From Sphingobacterium sp. (GTDB taxonomy: Bacteria; Bacteroidota; Bacteroidia; Sphingobacteriales; Sphingobacteriaceae): DNA of 48,367 bases. The position numbers and the translations under genes are program-made. The notes beneath the pieces were generated by a model, which saw only the letters and a list, made by a program, of their open reading frames with translations, did no database searches and was not told the DNA's origin. Positions 23,742 through 34,800 of the stretch are shown piece by piece. How positions within the stretch are numbered: position 1 is the first letter of the stretch; each line of letters begins with the position of its first letter. The stretch lies in NCBI GenBank assembly GCA_029239355.1, contig JAQZAZ010000026.1, positions 1 to 48,367 of the forward strand, given 5' to 3'.

Positions 23742-25235
23742 TTAATTTTTCCAACGATAAGAGACGACAGATTTGGCAGGCACCTCGTAACTAAAATGAT
23801 GTTTACCATCTGCGAGGGTGATTTTGCGATTGTCATTGGATTCATTCAACAAAACCAACGCATAGCTACCATCTGTATTCTGAAAAGCACTATAGACTAA
23901 TCCCTCGGCTGTATATCCCGATGCAGCAATCCGTATCGCTCCGGTCTTGACAACCGAAGACAGATGTCCTACGATATAGTAATGGGAGTTGCGCGTAATA
24001 TTTTTATAATTCGCCTTGTTAATATCAACCGCGCCATAACAGGTCTGGCAGCCACCTTCCCGATTCGGCCCTTTATCGGTATCCAGCATCAGGTTCCAAA
24101 CAATAACACCTTTGCTCCAGTTATTGACTGTTCCCAATGCTACCTCGCGCATGTCCTCCATCAGGCGTTTGTCAAGATTACGTCCATCATTCCATTCTCC
24201 GATGGAGGTCTCGGTAAAGACCAGTTCTTTGTCCGGACGTTGGTTATGAATATCCATTAGTTCGGCTTTATCGCCCCCATAATTGTGATAAGCTGCTCCG
24301 GCAATAAAAGAAGCTGCTCCGGCGTCATTATAGATTTTAACAGGATAATCTTCTTGGTCAGCTATATTATCGTAGTTGTAGTTATGGTCAAACGCATAGA
24401 TTTTCGTGGCTATATTTGCAGCTTTTAACTGTGGGCCGAGCGATTGTTTGATAAATGCCTGCTGTTCCTGCCATGACATATACATGGAGGCTGAATTTTT
24501 GCGATTCAACGGCTCATTTTGAACAGTGATGGAATACACCGGTATACCTTCTTTCTTCAATGCCTGTAGCCATTGCACGAAATACCAGCCATAGTCTTGG
24601 TAATATTTAGGGTTTAACTGTCCACTAGTCCAGGAATCAAAGGGCTTTAAATCCGTCAGGTTATTCACTTTCATCCATTTTGGCGGCGTCCATGGTGAGC
24701 CCATAATTTTGACATTCGGGTTAATGGCCAGTATTTCTTTCAGCACGGGGATGATATATTGTGTTTCCTCCGACTGTAAACCAAAGTTTTCCTTGCCCGC
24801 TCTGTCCCAACAGGTATACTCACTCAACGAAAAATCCGAGCATCCGATAGCGATACGGATATAGCTCATGCCCATTCCTTCTTTGTCTGAAAATGTTTCA
24901 GTGAGGAATTTCGTACGATCTTCCTTATTCATTTTCATGAGGTTATAACAGGTAGAACCTGTGATCGCAGCACCAAACCCATCCATCGTTTGAAACTTTT
25001 GAGCTGGATCCAGCGTAATTGTATTCGGAGACATGTTGGATTTTGAGCTGAAATCAACGAATCGCTTTCCAAAATCCAACGATCTATTGCCCGTTGTCGT
25101 ATAGATGGTAACGTCACCACTTTTTTTAATGTCTTCGTTTTGAGAAGGTGTATAGCTGTCGCGGTTACAAGATGTTGCTGTAATCAAACAGGACAACAAG
25201 AATGTATATATCATAGTGTTATTATTACGTTTCAT
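23742..25235 (-). CDS. GH30 family glycoside hydrolase lipoprotein
   Basis: A 497-residue lipoprotein (lipobox TATSC, C23) with a (beta/alpha)8 catalytic domain and a C-terminal beta domain. GH30 motifs: FQTMDGFGAAITGS (81-94), YIRIAIGCSDFSLSEYT, IMGSPWTPPKWMK (177-189), acid/base E241 in VQNEP and nucleophile E342 in FTETSIGEW. The sequence fits the glucosylceramidase-like subfamilies, which include endo-beta-1,6-glucanases of fungal-wall PULs; the subfamily cannot be fixed by eye. The lipid anchor suggests surface action, releasing oligosaccharides for the adjacent SusCD. It starts 15 nt after the SusD stop. Confidence 0.92.
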   Translation of the reverse strand: MKRNNNTMIYTFLLSCLITATSCNRDSYTPSQNEDIKKSGDVTIYTTTGNRSLDFGKRFVDFSSKSNMSPNTITLDPAQKFQTMDGFGAAITGSTCYNLMKMNKEDRTKFLTETFSDKEGMGMSYIRIAIGCSDFSLSEYTCWDRAGKENFGLQSEETQYIIPVLKEILAINPNVKIMGSPWTPPKWMKVNNLTDLKPFDSWTSGQLNPKYYQDYGWYFVQWLQALKKEGIPVYSITVQNEPLNRKNSASMYMSWQEQQAFIKQSLGPQLKAANIATKIYAFDHNYNYDNIADQEDYPVKIYNDAGAASFIAGAAYHNYGGDKAELMDIHNQRPDKELVFTETSIGEWNDGRNLDKRLMEDMREVALGTVNNWSKGVIVWNLMLDTDKGPNREGGCQTCYGAVDINKANYKNITRNSHYYIVGHLSSVVKTGAIRIAASGYTAEGLVYSAFQNTDGSYALVLLNESNDNRKITLADGKHHFSYEVPAKSVVSYRWKN

Positions 25236-25250
25236 AAACAGTTAAAATAA

Positions 25251-26774
25251 TTAGTATCCGGGATTCTGAACTAAGTTTGGATTCTGGTCTATTTTAGGTT
25301 GCGGAATCGGCAGGCGATAGGAGTTCTTTGTGAAGGGATATACCTGCGCCTTTCTTCCAGAATCCTTTGCATACACGGCATTCAGCACTGATTCCACCTT
25401 ATCCAAACGAACCAGATCAAACCAGCGCTGCCCTTCAAAAGCCAATTCGAGACGACGCTCTTTCAAATATGCTTCGAACAGTGCGTCTTTATTCGCACGC
25501 ACTGCCGCAGTTAACTTTGGCAATTTAACACGTGTGCGGATTTTGTCAATAATATCAGCCGCAGCAGTAAGATTCGAGCCTTGCTGAATCAGTGCTTCCG
25601 CTTTTAGCAATAAAATATCGGCGTACCGTAGCTTAACGATACTGTTCATGCCCGATCGTAATTTAAACATGAACGGATAGTGGCTTGAAGGGTAATAGTT
25701 ACTCCAAGTTGTTGTGTAATAAACGATGGATTGCTCCATACGAATTTTATCGCCTTCATTCGTATAGGTTTGTATCAAGTCACGGGATGGGGTTACCCAT
25801 TTTGCCCATGTAAATGCATTATCATAATTGGACAAGTCGCGACCAAACATCCAGGTTGCCCAATTTCCAGATCCAGGCATAAATTGTGCTTCCAAGATTG
25901 ATTCTTTTGTATTCCGTTGTGCTAAGTCGGTCCTAGCTGCATTTAACTCATACAAATCCCCGTAATTCGTATTCAGGTCAAAGCCGTCTCCAGCCAGTGC
26001 ATCTGCATACTGAATGACTTTATTGTAATCCCGGAGTGGTTTCTCAGCATAAAGTTTTGCTAGCATGGCCCGAGCGACAGACTTCGTAAACAAAGCTTTA
26101 TTCGCGTTATTATTGGCCGGAGCATCAACAAGAGCCTCTAAAAGATCTTTTTCTATCTGTTTGTGCGCTTCCGCCTCTGTTGCCTGTTTAGGGAAATATT
26201 CTGGATACACCTCTTCGATATTATCTTCCGTAATGTCCTTTCCCTGTGTCGTGATTACGGGAATAGAGCCAAATATGCGTACCATGTCAAACATGGCCAG
26301 TGCACGAAATATCTTACCTTGTGCCTTATATATTTTGATGTCAGCATCACTGATGGATTTATCGGCAACGCTATCTATATTAATAATTAATCGGTTGGCC
26401 CGGGCAATATCTTCCAGATATCGCGCCCAGTCCCTATCAACAACAGAATTAGATCCTTCAATGGAATTATTTTCAAATGGTACGACCTCTGCACCTGTAG
26501 TACCCGCATATGCATTATCGGCATGAGAATCGCCAATCAGCAATAAATCAAGGTACCAATGTTCTTGTCTATCGCGCATCTGCTGATAAATTCCGGAAAG
26601 AAAATTATCAACCTCACTTCTATTTTTAAATACAATCTGCGTTCCATTCTCCGTTTTACCCTGGCTCACGTCCGTATAACTGTCCAAAGGATCACGGTTT
26701 AAAGAGCATGAAGCCAGCAATAAACCGGTAATGAGCAAGGGCAAAAAGTATTTAATATTTGTTTTTTTCATCAC
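25251..26774 (-). CDS. SusD/RagB-family lipoprotein of PUL 1
   Basis: A 507-residue outer-membrane lipoprotein (lipobox LLASC, C23) that acts as the lid of the SusC transporter and captures glycan on the cell surface. It has the usual N-terminal SLNRDPLDSYTDVSQG, helical TPR-like units (YLEDIARANRLIINIDSV, KIFRALAMFDMVRIFGSIPVI), and the C-terminal family ending RLPIPQPKIDQNPNLVQNPGY, preceded by ERRLELAFEGQRWFDLVR. The start is M1 or M2. It follows SusC by 7 nt. Confidence 0.96.
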   Translation of the reverse strand: MMKKTNIKYFLPLLITGLLLASCSLNRDPLDSYTDVSQGKTENGTQIVFKNRSEVDNFLSGIYQQMRDRQEHWYLDLLLIGDSHADNAYAGTTGAEVVPFENNSIEGSNSVVDRDWARYLEDIARANRLIINIDSVADKSISDADIKIYKAQGKIFRALAMFDMVRIFGSIPVITTQGKDITEDNIEEVYPEYFPKQATEAEAHKQIEKDLLEALVDAPANNNANKALFTKSVARAMLAKLYAEKPLRDYNKVIQYADALAGDGFDLNTNYGDLYELNAARTDLAQRNTKESILEAQFMPGSGNWATWMFGRDLSNYDNAFTWAKWVTPSRDLIQTYTNEGDKIRMEQSIVYYTTTWSNYYPSSHYPFMFKLRSGMNSIVKLRYADILLLKAEALIQQGSNLTAAADIIDKIRTRVKLPKLTAAVRANKDALFEAYLKERRLELAFEGQRWFDLVRLDKVESVLNAVYAKDSGRKAQVYPFTKNSYRLPIPQPKIDQNPNLVQNPGY

Positions 26775-26781
26775 AGTTCAA

Positions 26782-29754
26782 TTAAAATTCAACATTTACA
26801 CCAACTACAAAAGATCTATTTTGTGGGTATGTACCCCAATCAAGCCCCTGTACTCTTCCCGAATTTCCCCATTGATTTACCTCGGGATCCATACCTGTAT
26901 ATTTCGTCAATGTAAACAGGTTACTTGCAGAAAAATAGGGCTGGATCTTCTGAATACCCATCCTTTTCAAACGTTCAGGTGCAATAGCATAACCCAATGA
27001 AATATTTTTTACGCGGAGATAGCTTCCATCTTCCACAAAATAAGATGAGTTTTTGATATCAAAACCAGCTTTTGGCACATGGGTAATCTGTCCGGGAACA
27101 CGCCAGCGATCGAGTACAACTGTGGTTTGATTGCGGCCATCATACATGCCCTCTGTTTCCATACGACTGGCATTGAAAATGTCATTACCATACGTTCCCT
27201 GAAGAAATATACTGAGGTCAAAATTTTTCCAGGAAAAACTATTTGTCAACCCGTATACAAATTTGGGATTGGGGTCACCAATATAGGTGAGATCGGACGG
27301 AGATGTTTTACCATCACCATTTAAGTCTCTATACATCAATTCCCCTGTCTCCGGATTCACCCCGTCGGAAATATAGCCATAAAACCCACCTAAAGGTCTA
27401 CCAGGCTCATTTCTAACAACTGTTGCGTTAACCAGATTGTTTGTTACGGCGTCATTGTAGACTTTGGTAAAGACGAGTTTGTCTAGACGGTTTTTATTAA
27501 ATGAAATATTAAAATCCGTATTCCATGTAAAATCTCCGGTAAGATTTTTTGAGTTGATCCCGATTTCAAATCCTTTATTGGTCATCTCACCCTCGTTCCG
27601 TTTAATTGTACTTGCCGAAGAAGAGCCCGTAGGCAAACTTACCTCCATCAACATATCTGTTGTTTTTTTATGGTAGTAATCCAAGTTCACAGTCAGTCGG
27701 TTATTCAATGTTGAAAAATCAATCCCTACGTTCGCCTGGGTAGTCGTTTCCCATTTTAAATCTGTTGCCCGCAACGTTGTCGAATTCCCAATATTCGGTG
27801 GAGAGTATTGATATTTTTCTTCAAACCAAGGTAGTCGTTGGATGACATTGAATGAAAGATAGGAGTAGTCTCCCAGCCCTGACTGGTTTCCCGTCTGACC
27901 CCAGCCACCACGGATCTTCAGGTCATTGATCCAATCTACGTCTTTCATAAAATCCTCGGCAGATAAACGCCATGCTGCCGATACGGATGGGAAATATCCC
28001 CAGCGCCCAGAAGGACTTAATTTGGACGAGCCATCAGCGCGCATGTTTGCTGTCAGCAGATATTTTCCGTCGTAATTATACATCGCACGGGCGAAGTAGG
28101 ATAAGATCGCCCAATTTGAAGCTCCGGATCCTGTACCGTTCCACGAAATCTTGTTTGCCGCATTGAGCGTCTGTATAATACCGTTGGCATAGTTGGAACC
28201 ATAAATATAACTGTTTGAATATTTGGAATCTGTCCAGGAAGATCCCGCCATTGTTTCCAAGCTATGCTTTCCGAAGCTCTTGTTATAAGTCAACACATTG
28301 TCCCAGGTCAATACAGTGTTTGTATTTCGTACATCGGATGCCTCACCAAACTGATTCCTGCCCTGTTGGGTAATCCATGGATCTAAAAATGTTGTTAAAA
28401 CGCCCGATCGTCTGTCCATTGAGAAAGAAGACTTCCAAGTTAAATTGGGCATGAAAGATATCACTACACTTCCTGTTGCCAACAACCTATTTTCCCGATT
28501 ATTGTTATTCTTGGTTCGTTCTAGATTTTCCAGTGGACTGTTGATATTCAACCCATTAAAATTTGTGTTATAACGATCAGGAAATAATGGATTCCATATG
28601 GGCGCATAAGTCGGGGTATTGATTATCGAAGTCACTACGCCGCCACGATTGGATCCATTGCCCGAGATAATTCCATTGGTATTATAATCCGCGTAAGAAA
28701 TATTGGCATTGACCTTCATCCATTTTTTTACCTGATTATCTATATTCGCCTTAAAGTTATAGCGCCTAAAAAATGACCCCTGAAGTGTACCTTTTTCTGT
28801 CAGATAGCCCCCGCCCAGATAATAACGTAATTTTTCATTACCATCGGAGATAGACAACTGATAATTTTGCTGAACTCCCGTTTGATACGTTTCCTTAAAC
28901 CAATCTGTTTGATCACTCAGACCATCTGGGAGGTTAATGTAACCCGTTTCATCCATCAACTCTTTGTATTGCGCTGTGTTCAAAACTTTCACCGTATTAT
29001 TAACCACATTTGCTGTAGCCTGTGCTCCAAGTGTAATTTTGGCCTCCCCCGCCTTTCCGGATTTTGTGGTTACGAGAATAACACCATTTGCCCCACGCGA
29101 TCCATAAATAGCCGCAGAAGAGGCATCTTTTAAAATCTGAATATCGGCAATATCACTTGGTGATAAAAATTTGATATCTTCAACGGGTAATCCATCGACA
29201 ACATACAGTGGATCATTAGAGCCATTAAAGGAGGTTGTACCCCGGACCTTAATGGACATTTCACCGCCTGGCGCTCCGTTGGGCTGGATCACGGACACAC
29301 CTGCTGCTTTCCCTTGTATTGCCTGCCCCAAACTTACGACAGGCCTTTTCTCCAAGTCTTTTGTTGACACCGAAGAAATTGCTGTCGTGACATCCTTACG
29401 CTTGACGGCGCCGTAACCAATCACAATAACATCCTCAAGCACGTTTGTTGATGAGCTCAATTGAACGGTCATTGTCCCATTGGCCGGCAATTCTTTGTTA
29501 TCATAGCCGATAAAACTAAATTGAAGTATACTGCCTTGGACAGCTGAAATTTGAAAACGCCCGTCTCCATTACTGGAGGCCGCATTACTGGTACCTTTCT
29601 GTGTAATTGTGACTCCAGCAAGTGGTCTCTGATCTTGTGCATCCAGCACCCGACCGCTAACCTGAATCCGATCTTGTGCAAATACCGAGTTCAAACACAT
29701 ACACAAGAAAACCAGCCCCATTGAAAAGGTTACTTTTCGAGTAAAGTAAATCAT
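26782..29754 (-). CDS. SusC/RagA-family TonB-linked transporter of PUL 1
   Basis: A 990-residue outer-membrane protein. After the signal peptide (to about 26, NSVFAQ) comes a CarboxypepD_reg-like domain (VSGRVLDAQDQRPLAGVTI, 32-50). The TonB-interacting segment and plug follow (VLEDVIVIGYGAVKRKD, IQGKAAGVSVIQPNGAPG, PLYVVDGLPVEDI, LKDASSAAIYGSRGANGVILVTTKSGK), then the barrel ending in an aromatic residue (VGVNVEF). It imports oligosaccharides released by the locus, with SusD as lid. It is the first gene of the SusC-SusD-GH30-binding protein operon. The regulator gene lies 255 bp upstream on the same strand. Confidence 0.97.
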   Translation of the reverse strand: MIYFTRKVTFSMGLVFLCMCLNSVFAQDRIQVSGRVLDAQDQRPLAGVTITQKGTSNAASSNGDGRFQISAVQGSILQFSFIGYDNKELPANGTMTVQLSSSTNVLEDVIVIGYGAVKRKDVTTAISSVSTKDLEKRPVVSLGQAIQGKAAGVSVIQPNGAPGGEMSIKVRGTTSFNGSNDPLYVVDGLPVEDIKFLSPSDIADIQILKDASSAAIYGSRGANGVILVTTKSGKAGEAKITLGAQATANVVNNTVKVLNTAQYKELMDETGYINLPDGLSDQTDWFKETYQTGVQQNYQLSISDGNEKLRYYLGGGYLTEKGTLQGSFFRRYNFKANIDNQVKKWMKVNANISYADYNTNGIISGNGSNRGGVVTSIINTPTYAPIWNPLFPDRYNTNFNGLNINSPLENLERTKNNNNRENRLLATGSVVISFMPNLTWKSSFSMDRRSGVLTTFLDPWITQQGRNQFGEASDVRNTNTVLTWDNVLTYNKSFGKHSLETMAGSSWTDSKYSNSYIYGSNYANGIIQTLNAANKISWNGTGSGASNWAILSYFARAMYNYDGKYLLTANMRADGSSKLSPSGRWGYFPSVSAAWRLSAEDFMKDVDWINDLKIRGGWGQTGNQSGLGDYSYLSFNVIQRLPWFEEKYQYSPPNIGNSTTLRATDLKWETTTQANVGIDFSTLNNRLTVNLDYYHKKTTDMLMEVSLPTGSSSASTIKRNEGEMTNKGFEIGINSKNLTGDFTWNTDFNISFNKNRLDKLVFTKVYNDAVTNNLVNATVVRNEPGRPLGGFYGYISDGVNPETGELMYRDLNGDGKTSPSDLTYIGDPNPKFVYGLTNSFSWKNFDLSIFLQGTYGNDIFNASRMETEGMYDGRNQTTVVLDRWRVPGQITHVPKAGFDIKNSSYFVEDGSYLRVKNISLGYAIAPERLKRMGIQKIQPYFSASNLFTLTKYTGMDPEVNQWGNSGRVQGLDWGTYPQNRSFVVGVNVEF

Positions 29755-29872
29755 ATGAAATAAAAAAATTGGTTATTGTTTTATCTTTTGGTTATTCCAA
29801 ATTGGCGATGAAGTTTCCCCTGCTCTATCGCTCAAAACAAAACTACTAGGAGCCATACAAGAAAAAAAGACC

Positions 29873-29954
29873 AAGTACTCAAAAAGTACCGGTTAAAAAA
29901 TACAACAATCTAACAGATAGGATATTACAAAAACAAAAACAGACTAAAAAGTAC
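29873..29954. repeat. AAGTAC repeats upstream of SusC of PUL 1
   Basis: AAGTAC occurs at 29873 and 29884, spaced 11 bp (one helical turn), and again at 29949. The outer two continue as AAGTACT and AAGTACTT, the latter a full palindrome. They lie between the regulator gene and the SusC start and could be regulator-binding sites. The surrounding gap (29755-30009) has no gene; a TAGTTTTG box (minus, 29838-29845) lacks a good -33. Confidence 0.35.
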
Positions 29955-30009
29955 TTAAAAAAGACCTATAAAAGCATAAGGGGGCTGTACATCTGTTAAT
30001 TGGAGACGG

Positions 30010-31638
30010 TTAGGAACGATCAATAGTTGCAATTTGACATACCGAAGCTTCAAAGTCATCGCGGTTCCCAGCAGCTTTATTCCGTACTTTGGTTCTGTAG
30101 TTATAAACCGTACGCAGGGAATACCTAAGGAAGCTGGCTATTTTAACCGAATCATCTATCCCCAATCGAATCAAAGCGAAAATACGCAGTTCGGTATTGA
30201 GCAGCTCCGTCTTCTTCGGATAGATCTTCTCATCTTCCTGAAGAAGCGCATTAAATTCATCAACAAATGTCGGATAAAGGTTCAAAAATATTCGGTCAAA
30301 ATTGATATATAGTTGCTGTATTTCCCTTTCCTCCATTTGTGTTGATTTGAGTTGCTCCCGCAGTGCTTCCCACTGTTGGTTAGATGCTTTTTTCAACAAT
30401 GCTTTTCGAATATCCTCCATTTTGTCGATATAGCTCGAACACATATCAAAAAACTGGGCAATATATTCTTCTTTAATGTGATTGGATTCTGATAATTTTA
30501 GATTGGTTTGATTGATTTCATTATTTAAAGACCGTAATTGTTGATTTGTTGCTGACAGCTGTGACCGAATCTTTCGTAAATGCTGGACTTGACGATAGAT
30601 CACAATCAAGCCAATAATCCCTCCAATCAACAAAATACTGACCACGATAACGAGTGCAATCAACTGCTTGTTCTGACTATTGATTTTCTGTTGATAGGCC
30701 GCATTAATAATTGGATAGGAAGAGGTACCCTCAATAATCCGATAGCGCACTTTACATAACATGGCGTCATCAATGGCCTTTTCTATATAGCGAAAAGCGC
30801 GACCAAAATCTTGTTTGTCATAGTATGCTAAGGCTAAATCATGAAAGGAGGCGTTGTCGCGATTTGCCATCTCGATATCCGCACTTGCTGAGACAGCTAA
30901 ATAATAAAGCTGGCCAGCAGTATTTTTTTCATATTTATAGATCAAGCTTATAAAGTAGGACAATAATGCCCGTTGCTCCAAATCCTTTTGGTTTTCATTC
31001 CAAAGATTTAAAAATTGTTTTTTCGCGTCTTCCCGACTACCGTTAAACAAAGTCTTTGTCGCGATGGTTGTCCGGTACTCCAAAGAAGATTTGGGTAAAA
31101 CCTTCAATAATGAATCCCGATAATGTTCACTTGCCTGATAATATTCCTGACGATTATTACTTTGTCCATAATGGCTATAGAATGAGCTATAGGTATCGTA
31201 ATATTTTGCTAAAAGATCGGTACCAAGACCTGTGGCACTAATTTGGTTCAACAATGCTGAGGCTTCAATATATCGTCCAACTGTTGAATAGACCCAGGCT
31301 AAATCTAAATGAATAACGGTCTGAAGTGAATCATTGTCACTGGGAGCCAGTTTTTGACAAAGGGTAATATAGCTGAGTGCAGCATCAGAATCGAACTTCT
31401 TATAATTCTCAAAGATTTCATAATTCTTCTGAAAAAACAGCTGTTGATTATTTTCGAGTGCTTTTGCCTCCTGTTTTAGTTTATCCAGTTTGTCTTCTCG
31501 ATTCTTAACGTAAATTTTCTGATTTTCCATGAGATATTCCAATCGCTGAAAAACCTTAGTGCTATCCGAGTAATCTTGGGCGGATAGCGAAAAACATACA
31601 TGAAATAAAAAAATGAAAACTAAAATGCGCTGCAACAT
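30010..31638 (-). CDS. Membrane-spanning TPR/HTH regulator (DUF6377-like)
   Basis: A 542-residue protein. A signal peptide (to about 20, SLSAQ) is followed by a periplasmic helical/TPR-like region of about 300 residues. One transmembrane helix lies at about 326-348 (IALVIVVSILLIGGIIGLIVIY). A cytoplasmic coiled coil follows (about 350-395, QLSATNQQLRSLNNEINQTN). The C-terminus is a helix-turn-helix resembling LuxR-type domains (ELRIFALIRLGIDDSVKIASFLRYSLRTVYNYRTKVRNKA). There is no kinase or receiver domain. This architecture is typical of DUF6377 regulators next to SusCD loci, expected to sense a glycan in the periplasm and activate the PUL. It lies upstream of SusC on the same strand. Confidence 0.85.
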   Translation of the reverse strand: MLQRILVFIFLFHVCFSLSAQDYSDSTKVFQRLEYLMENQKIYVKNREDKLDKLKQEAKALENNQQLFFQKNYEIFENYKKFDSDAALSYITLCQKLAPSDNDSLQTVIHLDLAWVYSTVGRYIEASALLNQISATGLGTDLLAKYYDTYSSFYSHYGQSNNRQEYYQASEHYRDSLLKVLPKSSLEYRTTIATKTLFNGSREDAKKQFLNLWNENQKDLEQRALLSYFISLIYKYEKNTAGQLYYLAVSASADIEMANRDNASFHDLALAYYDKQDFGRAFRYIEKAIDDAMLCKVRYRIIEGTSSYPIINAAYQQKINSQNKQLIALVIVVSILLIGGIIGLIVIYRQVQHLRKIRSQLSATNQQLRSLNNEINQTNLKLSESNHIKEEYIAQFFDMCSSYIDKMEDIRKALLKKASNQQWEALREQLKSTQMEEREIQQLYINFDRIFLNLYPTFVDEFNALLQEDEKIYPKKTELLNTELRIFALIRLGIDDSVKIASFLRYSLRTVYNYRTKVRNKAAGNRDDFEASVCQIATIDRS

Positions 31639-31683
31639 AAAAACCCCGGTTCAACATAGTCATAGCTAAACTACATAAAAATA

Positions 31684-31719
31684 ACAACAAAAAAGAGGAC
31701 ATCTCACGACGGCCTCTTT
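31684..31719 (-). terminator. Terminator after the RND efflux operon
   Basis: On the minus strand AAAGAGG (31719-31713) pairs with CCTCTTT (31698-31692) across a 14-nt loop and is followed by a T-rich run. A second 10-bp stem, AAGAATTAAC (31741-31750) with its complement at 31753-31762, precedes it. The pair separates the efflux operon from the PUL 1 regulator. Confidence 0.7.
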
Positions 31720-31803
31720 CCCTAACCCATATAAGGGTATAAGAATTAACAAGTTAATTCTTTATCGCATGAAAAATAGTTTTCTTATCATCCAAAGGCG
31801 GCT

Positions 31804-34800
31804 TTATTTCCAGCCACCACCCAAAGCTTTATAGAGCAGAATCTGATTCAATGTGTTCTCCTTTTCGAGCTCTACTTTTCCAACTTGTGCTTCCAGGGCT
31901 TCCTTCTGTGCGGTGACAACATCCAGTGATGTCACCCGTCCGGCAATAAACAATTCCTGTGCAGCTTCAATGGAAAGATCCAGTGCCTTTACATGTTCAT
32001 CCACAAAGGTCCGACGCCGGCTGATTGCCTCTTGCGTCATAATGACATTGGAAACCTCGTTGTAAGCATTCAAAACGGATTTTTCATAGTCCAAAAAAGC
32101 AATTCCATAATCGGCTTTTGCAATTTCATACTGTGTCTTTAATTGCCTTTGATTCAATATGGGGAGTGTAATACCCCCAAATAAATTATAGGCAATGGAT
32201 TTGTCCAGATTAAATAGCTTGTTAAAACTGAAACTCTGTAAACCAATAAAAGGACTAATGGCCACCGATGGCAGAAAAGCTAGCCTTGATGCTTCCTGAC
32301 TATTTGATGAGGCCATCATCTTCAGGTAAGCAGCTTTAATGTCCGGACGTTGATTGACCAGATCATCTGGAGTACCGAAAGTCATTGCATGATATAAGTT
32401 TGTGTTCTCAACATACGTACTACGTTTGATCGGTTGATAATAGCGTCCTAGTAATCCATTGATATGATGTTCCCAAAGTGCAATTTCCTGGCTCAATTTT
32501 TCTTTGGCGGATTTAGAATTCGCTAATAGCGCTTTGAACTGCTGAACCGACAATTCCGTCGCGTAACCCGCATCTTTTTTTATCTCCACGACCTCAAGTG
32601 CATTGGTATGCAGGTCAATATTACGGTCATAAACCTTAATTTTTTGATCTAAGGCCATCAACTCATAATAGGCCGTCGCAATATTGGATACCAGTTCCGT
32701 TTCTAACAGACGTTTCCCTTCTTGCTCGGCCAAAAAGCCAAAGTAAGCCGCTTGTCTTTGACTTTTTAATTTACCCCATAGATCGATTTCCCAGGAAGAA
32801 CGAAGCCCAATAAAATAATCTGGAATAAAGGGTTCTGGCAGTTTTTCGTCACTTCTCAAATTGTCCGAAAAATTGGAATCATAATTACCGATCCCCGATT
32901 CGGTGTAGTGGCCATACTTACGTATTCCACCCTCAACCGCTGCTTCTACCGTCGGGCCCAATGCTGCTTTACGTTGTTTAAAGTAGGCTTGCGCAGACTC
33001 CAATCGCAAGATGGATTGACGGATATCTATATTAGCATGTAAAGCCGAATCAATCAGTGCGACTAAAAGTGGATCCTTAAAAATCTCCCGCCAGGAGCGA
33101 TTGCCAACATTCATACTATCAATTGCCGTCCTTTCTGAAAATGCTATGGGCACGGCAATTTTTTCAGGTTGTGCTGCTTTTTTGGGAACGGCACAACTGC
33201 CAAAGAGAATGAGTGCAGCGATTACTAATGAGGCCTGTTTAATGACCTGTTTCTTATCCTCTTTTTTGGAAAACAAGATCACGAGACCTGGAATAACAAT
33301 AACCCCCAATATCGTTCCAATGAGCATCCCTCCGACCGCAGCTGTACCAATACTTCGATTCCCCAACGCTCCGGCGCCACTCGCCATCATCAATGGGATC
33401 AGTCCGGCAATAAATGCAAAAGAAGTCATCAAAATAGGGCGTAAGCGCGCGACTGCCCCCTCAATGGACGCTGTGACAATATCCATTCCCTGCTTATATT
33501 TCAAATTGGCATATTCCACGATGAGGATCGCGTTTTTACCCAAAAGCCCGATCAGCATGACTAAAGCGACCTGTGCATAAATATTATTTTCTAGGCCAAA
33601 TATTTTCAGGAAGATAAAGGCCCCAAAAATTCCTGCTGGAAGACAGAGTAAGACTGGCAATGGCAACAAAAAGCTTTCATATTGCGCACATAACAAAAGG
33701 TAGACAAACAACAGACAGAGCGCGAAAATATATAGGGCCTGATTTCCGGATATCTTTTGCTCTCGGGTCATCCCTGACCATTCAATGCTATAGCCTTGTG
33801 GCAAGGAAGACGCAATCTTTTCCACTTCTTCGATTGCCTGTCCCGAACTGAAACCCGGTGAAGACTGTCCTGTCACCATCGCCGAACTAAACATATTGTA
33901 CCGCGTAATCTGCTCCGGCCCGTAAATACGCTCCATGGAAATAAAGGCGTTATAGGGCACCATTTCTCCCGTTTCATTCTTCACATACAGCCGAAGTACG
34001 TCTTCGGGCCGCTGACGGTACTCTGGTCCTGCCTGTACCATCACCTTGTACATTTGTCCATAACGGATAAAATTCGTTGCATAAAGACTTCCCATCAAGG
34101 TCTGCAAGGTGTTCATCGCATTTTCTACTGATATTCCTTTCTTTGCGGCCATATCATAGTCTACTTTCAGCATATACTGCGGAAAGTTAACATCAAAACT
34201 GGAACTGATGTCCTGGAGCACTTCACTTTTCTCCATGTCATCCATAAATTTCTGTAATACTTCCGCTGTTTTATTCAGATCCTCATTACCGCTACGGTCC
34301 AATAGGCGCAATTCAAACCCCGAAGAGTTACCAAAACCCGGTACCGTTGGCGGTGGGAAGAAATCAATCTGTGCATCTGCAAAATCCTTTGTTTTCTCGC
34401 GTAGTTCTTTGATCACATCATCGACCGTCTGATCACGTTCCTTCCATGGCTTAAGGTTGATCATTCCCATACCATAAGACGCCCCTGATACTTCGGTCAC
34501 AATACTATATCCCGATAAGGTTGAAACCGTCTCAACAATATCCAGTTTTCGCGAAACAGAATCGATCTTATCCAATACCCGTTCAGTACGATCTACGGTC
34601 GCACCGGGTGGCGTAGTTACGGAGACATAAATCATCCCTTGATCTTCCGTTGGAATAAATCCGGAAGGCAGTATGGCACTGCTCCCCCAAGTAGCCAAAA
34701 AGAAACCACCTAATAATAATAGCGTAAGTCCACGTCTCGCACTTGTTTTCACCAATATTCCTTTGTAGCCGAAAGCTGTGCGGTCATAAATCTTATTAAA

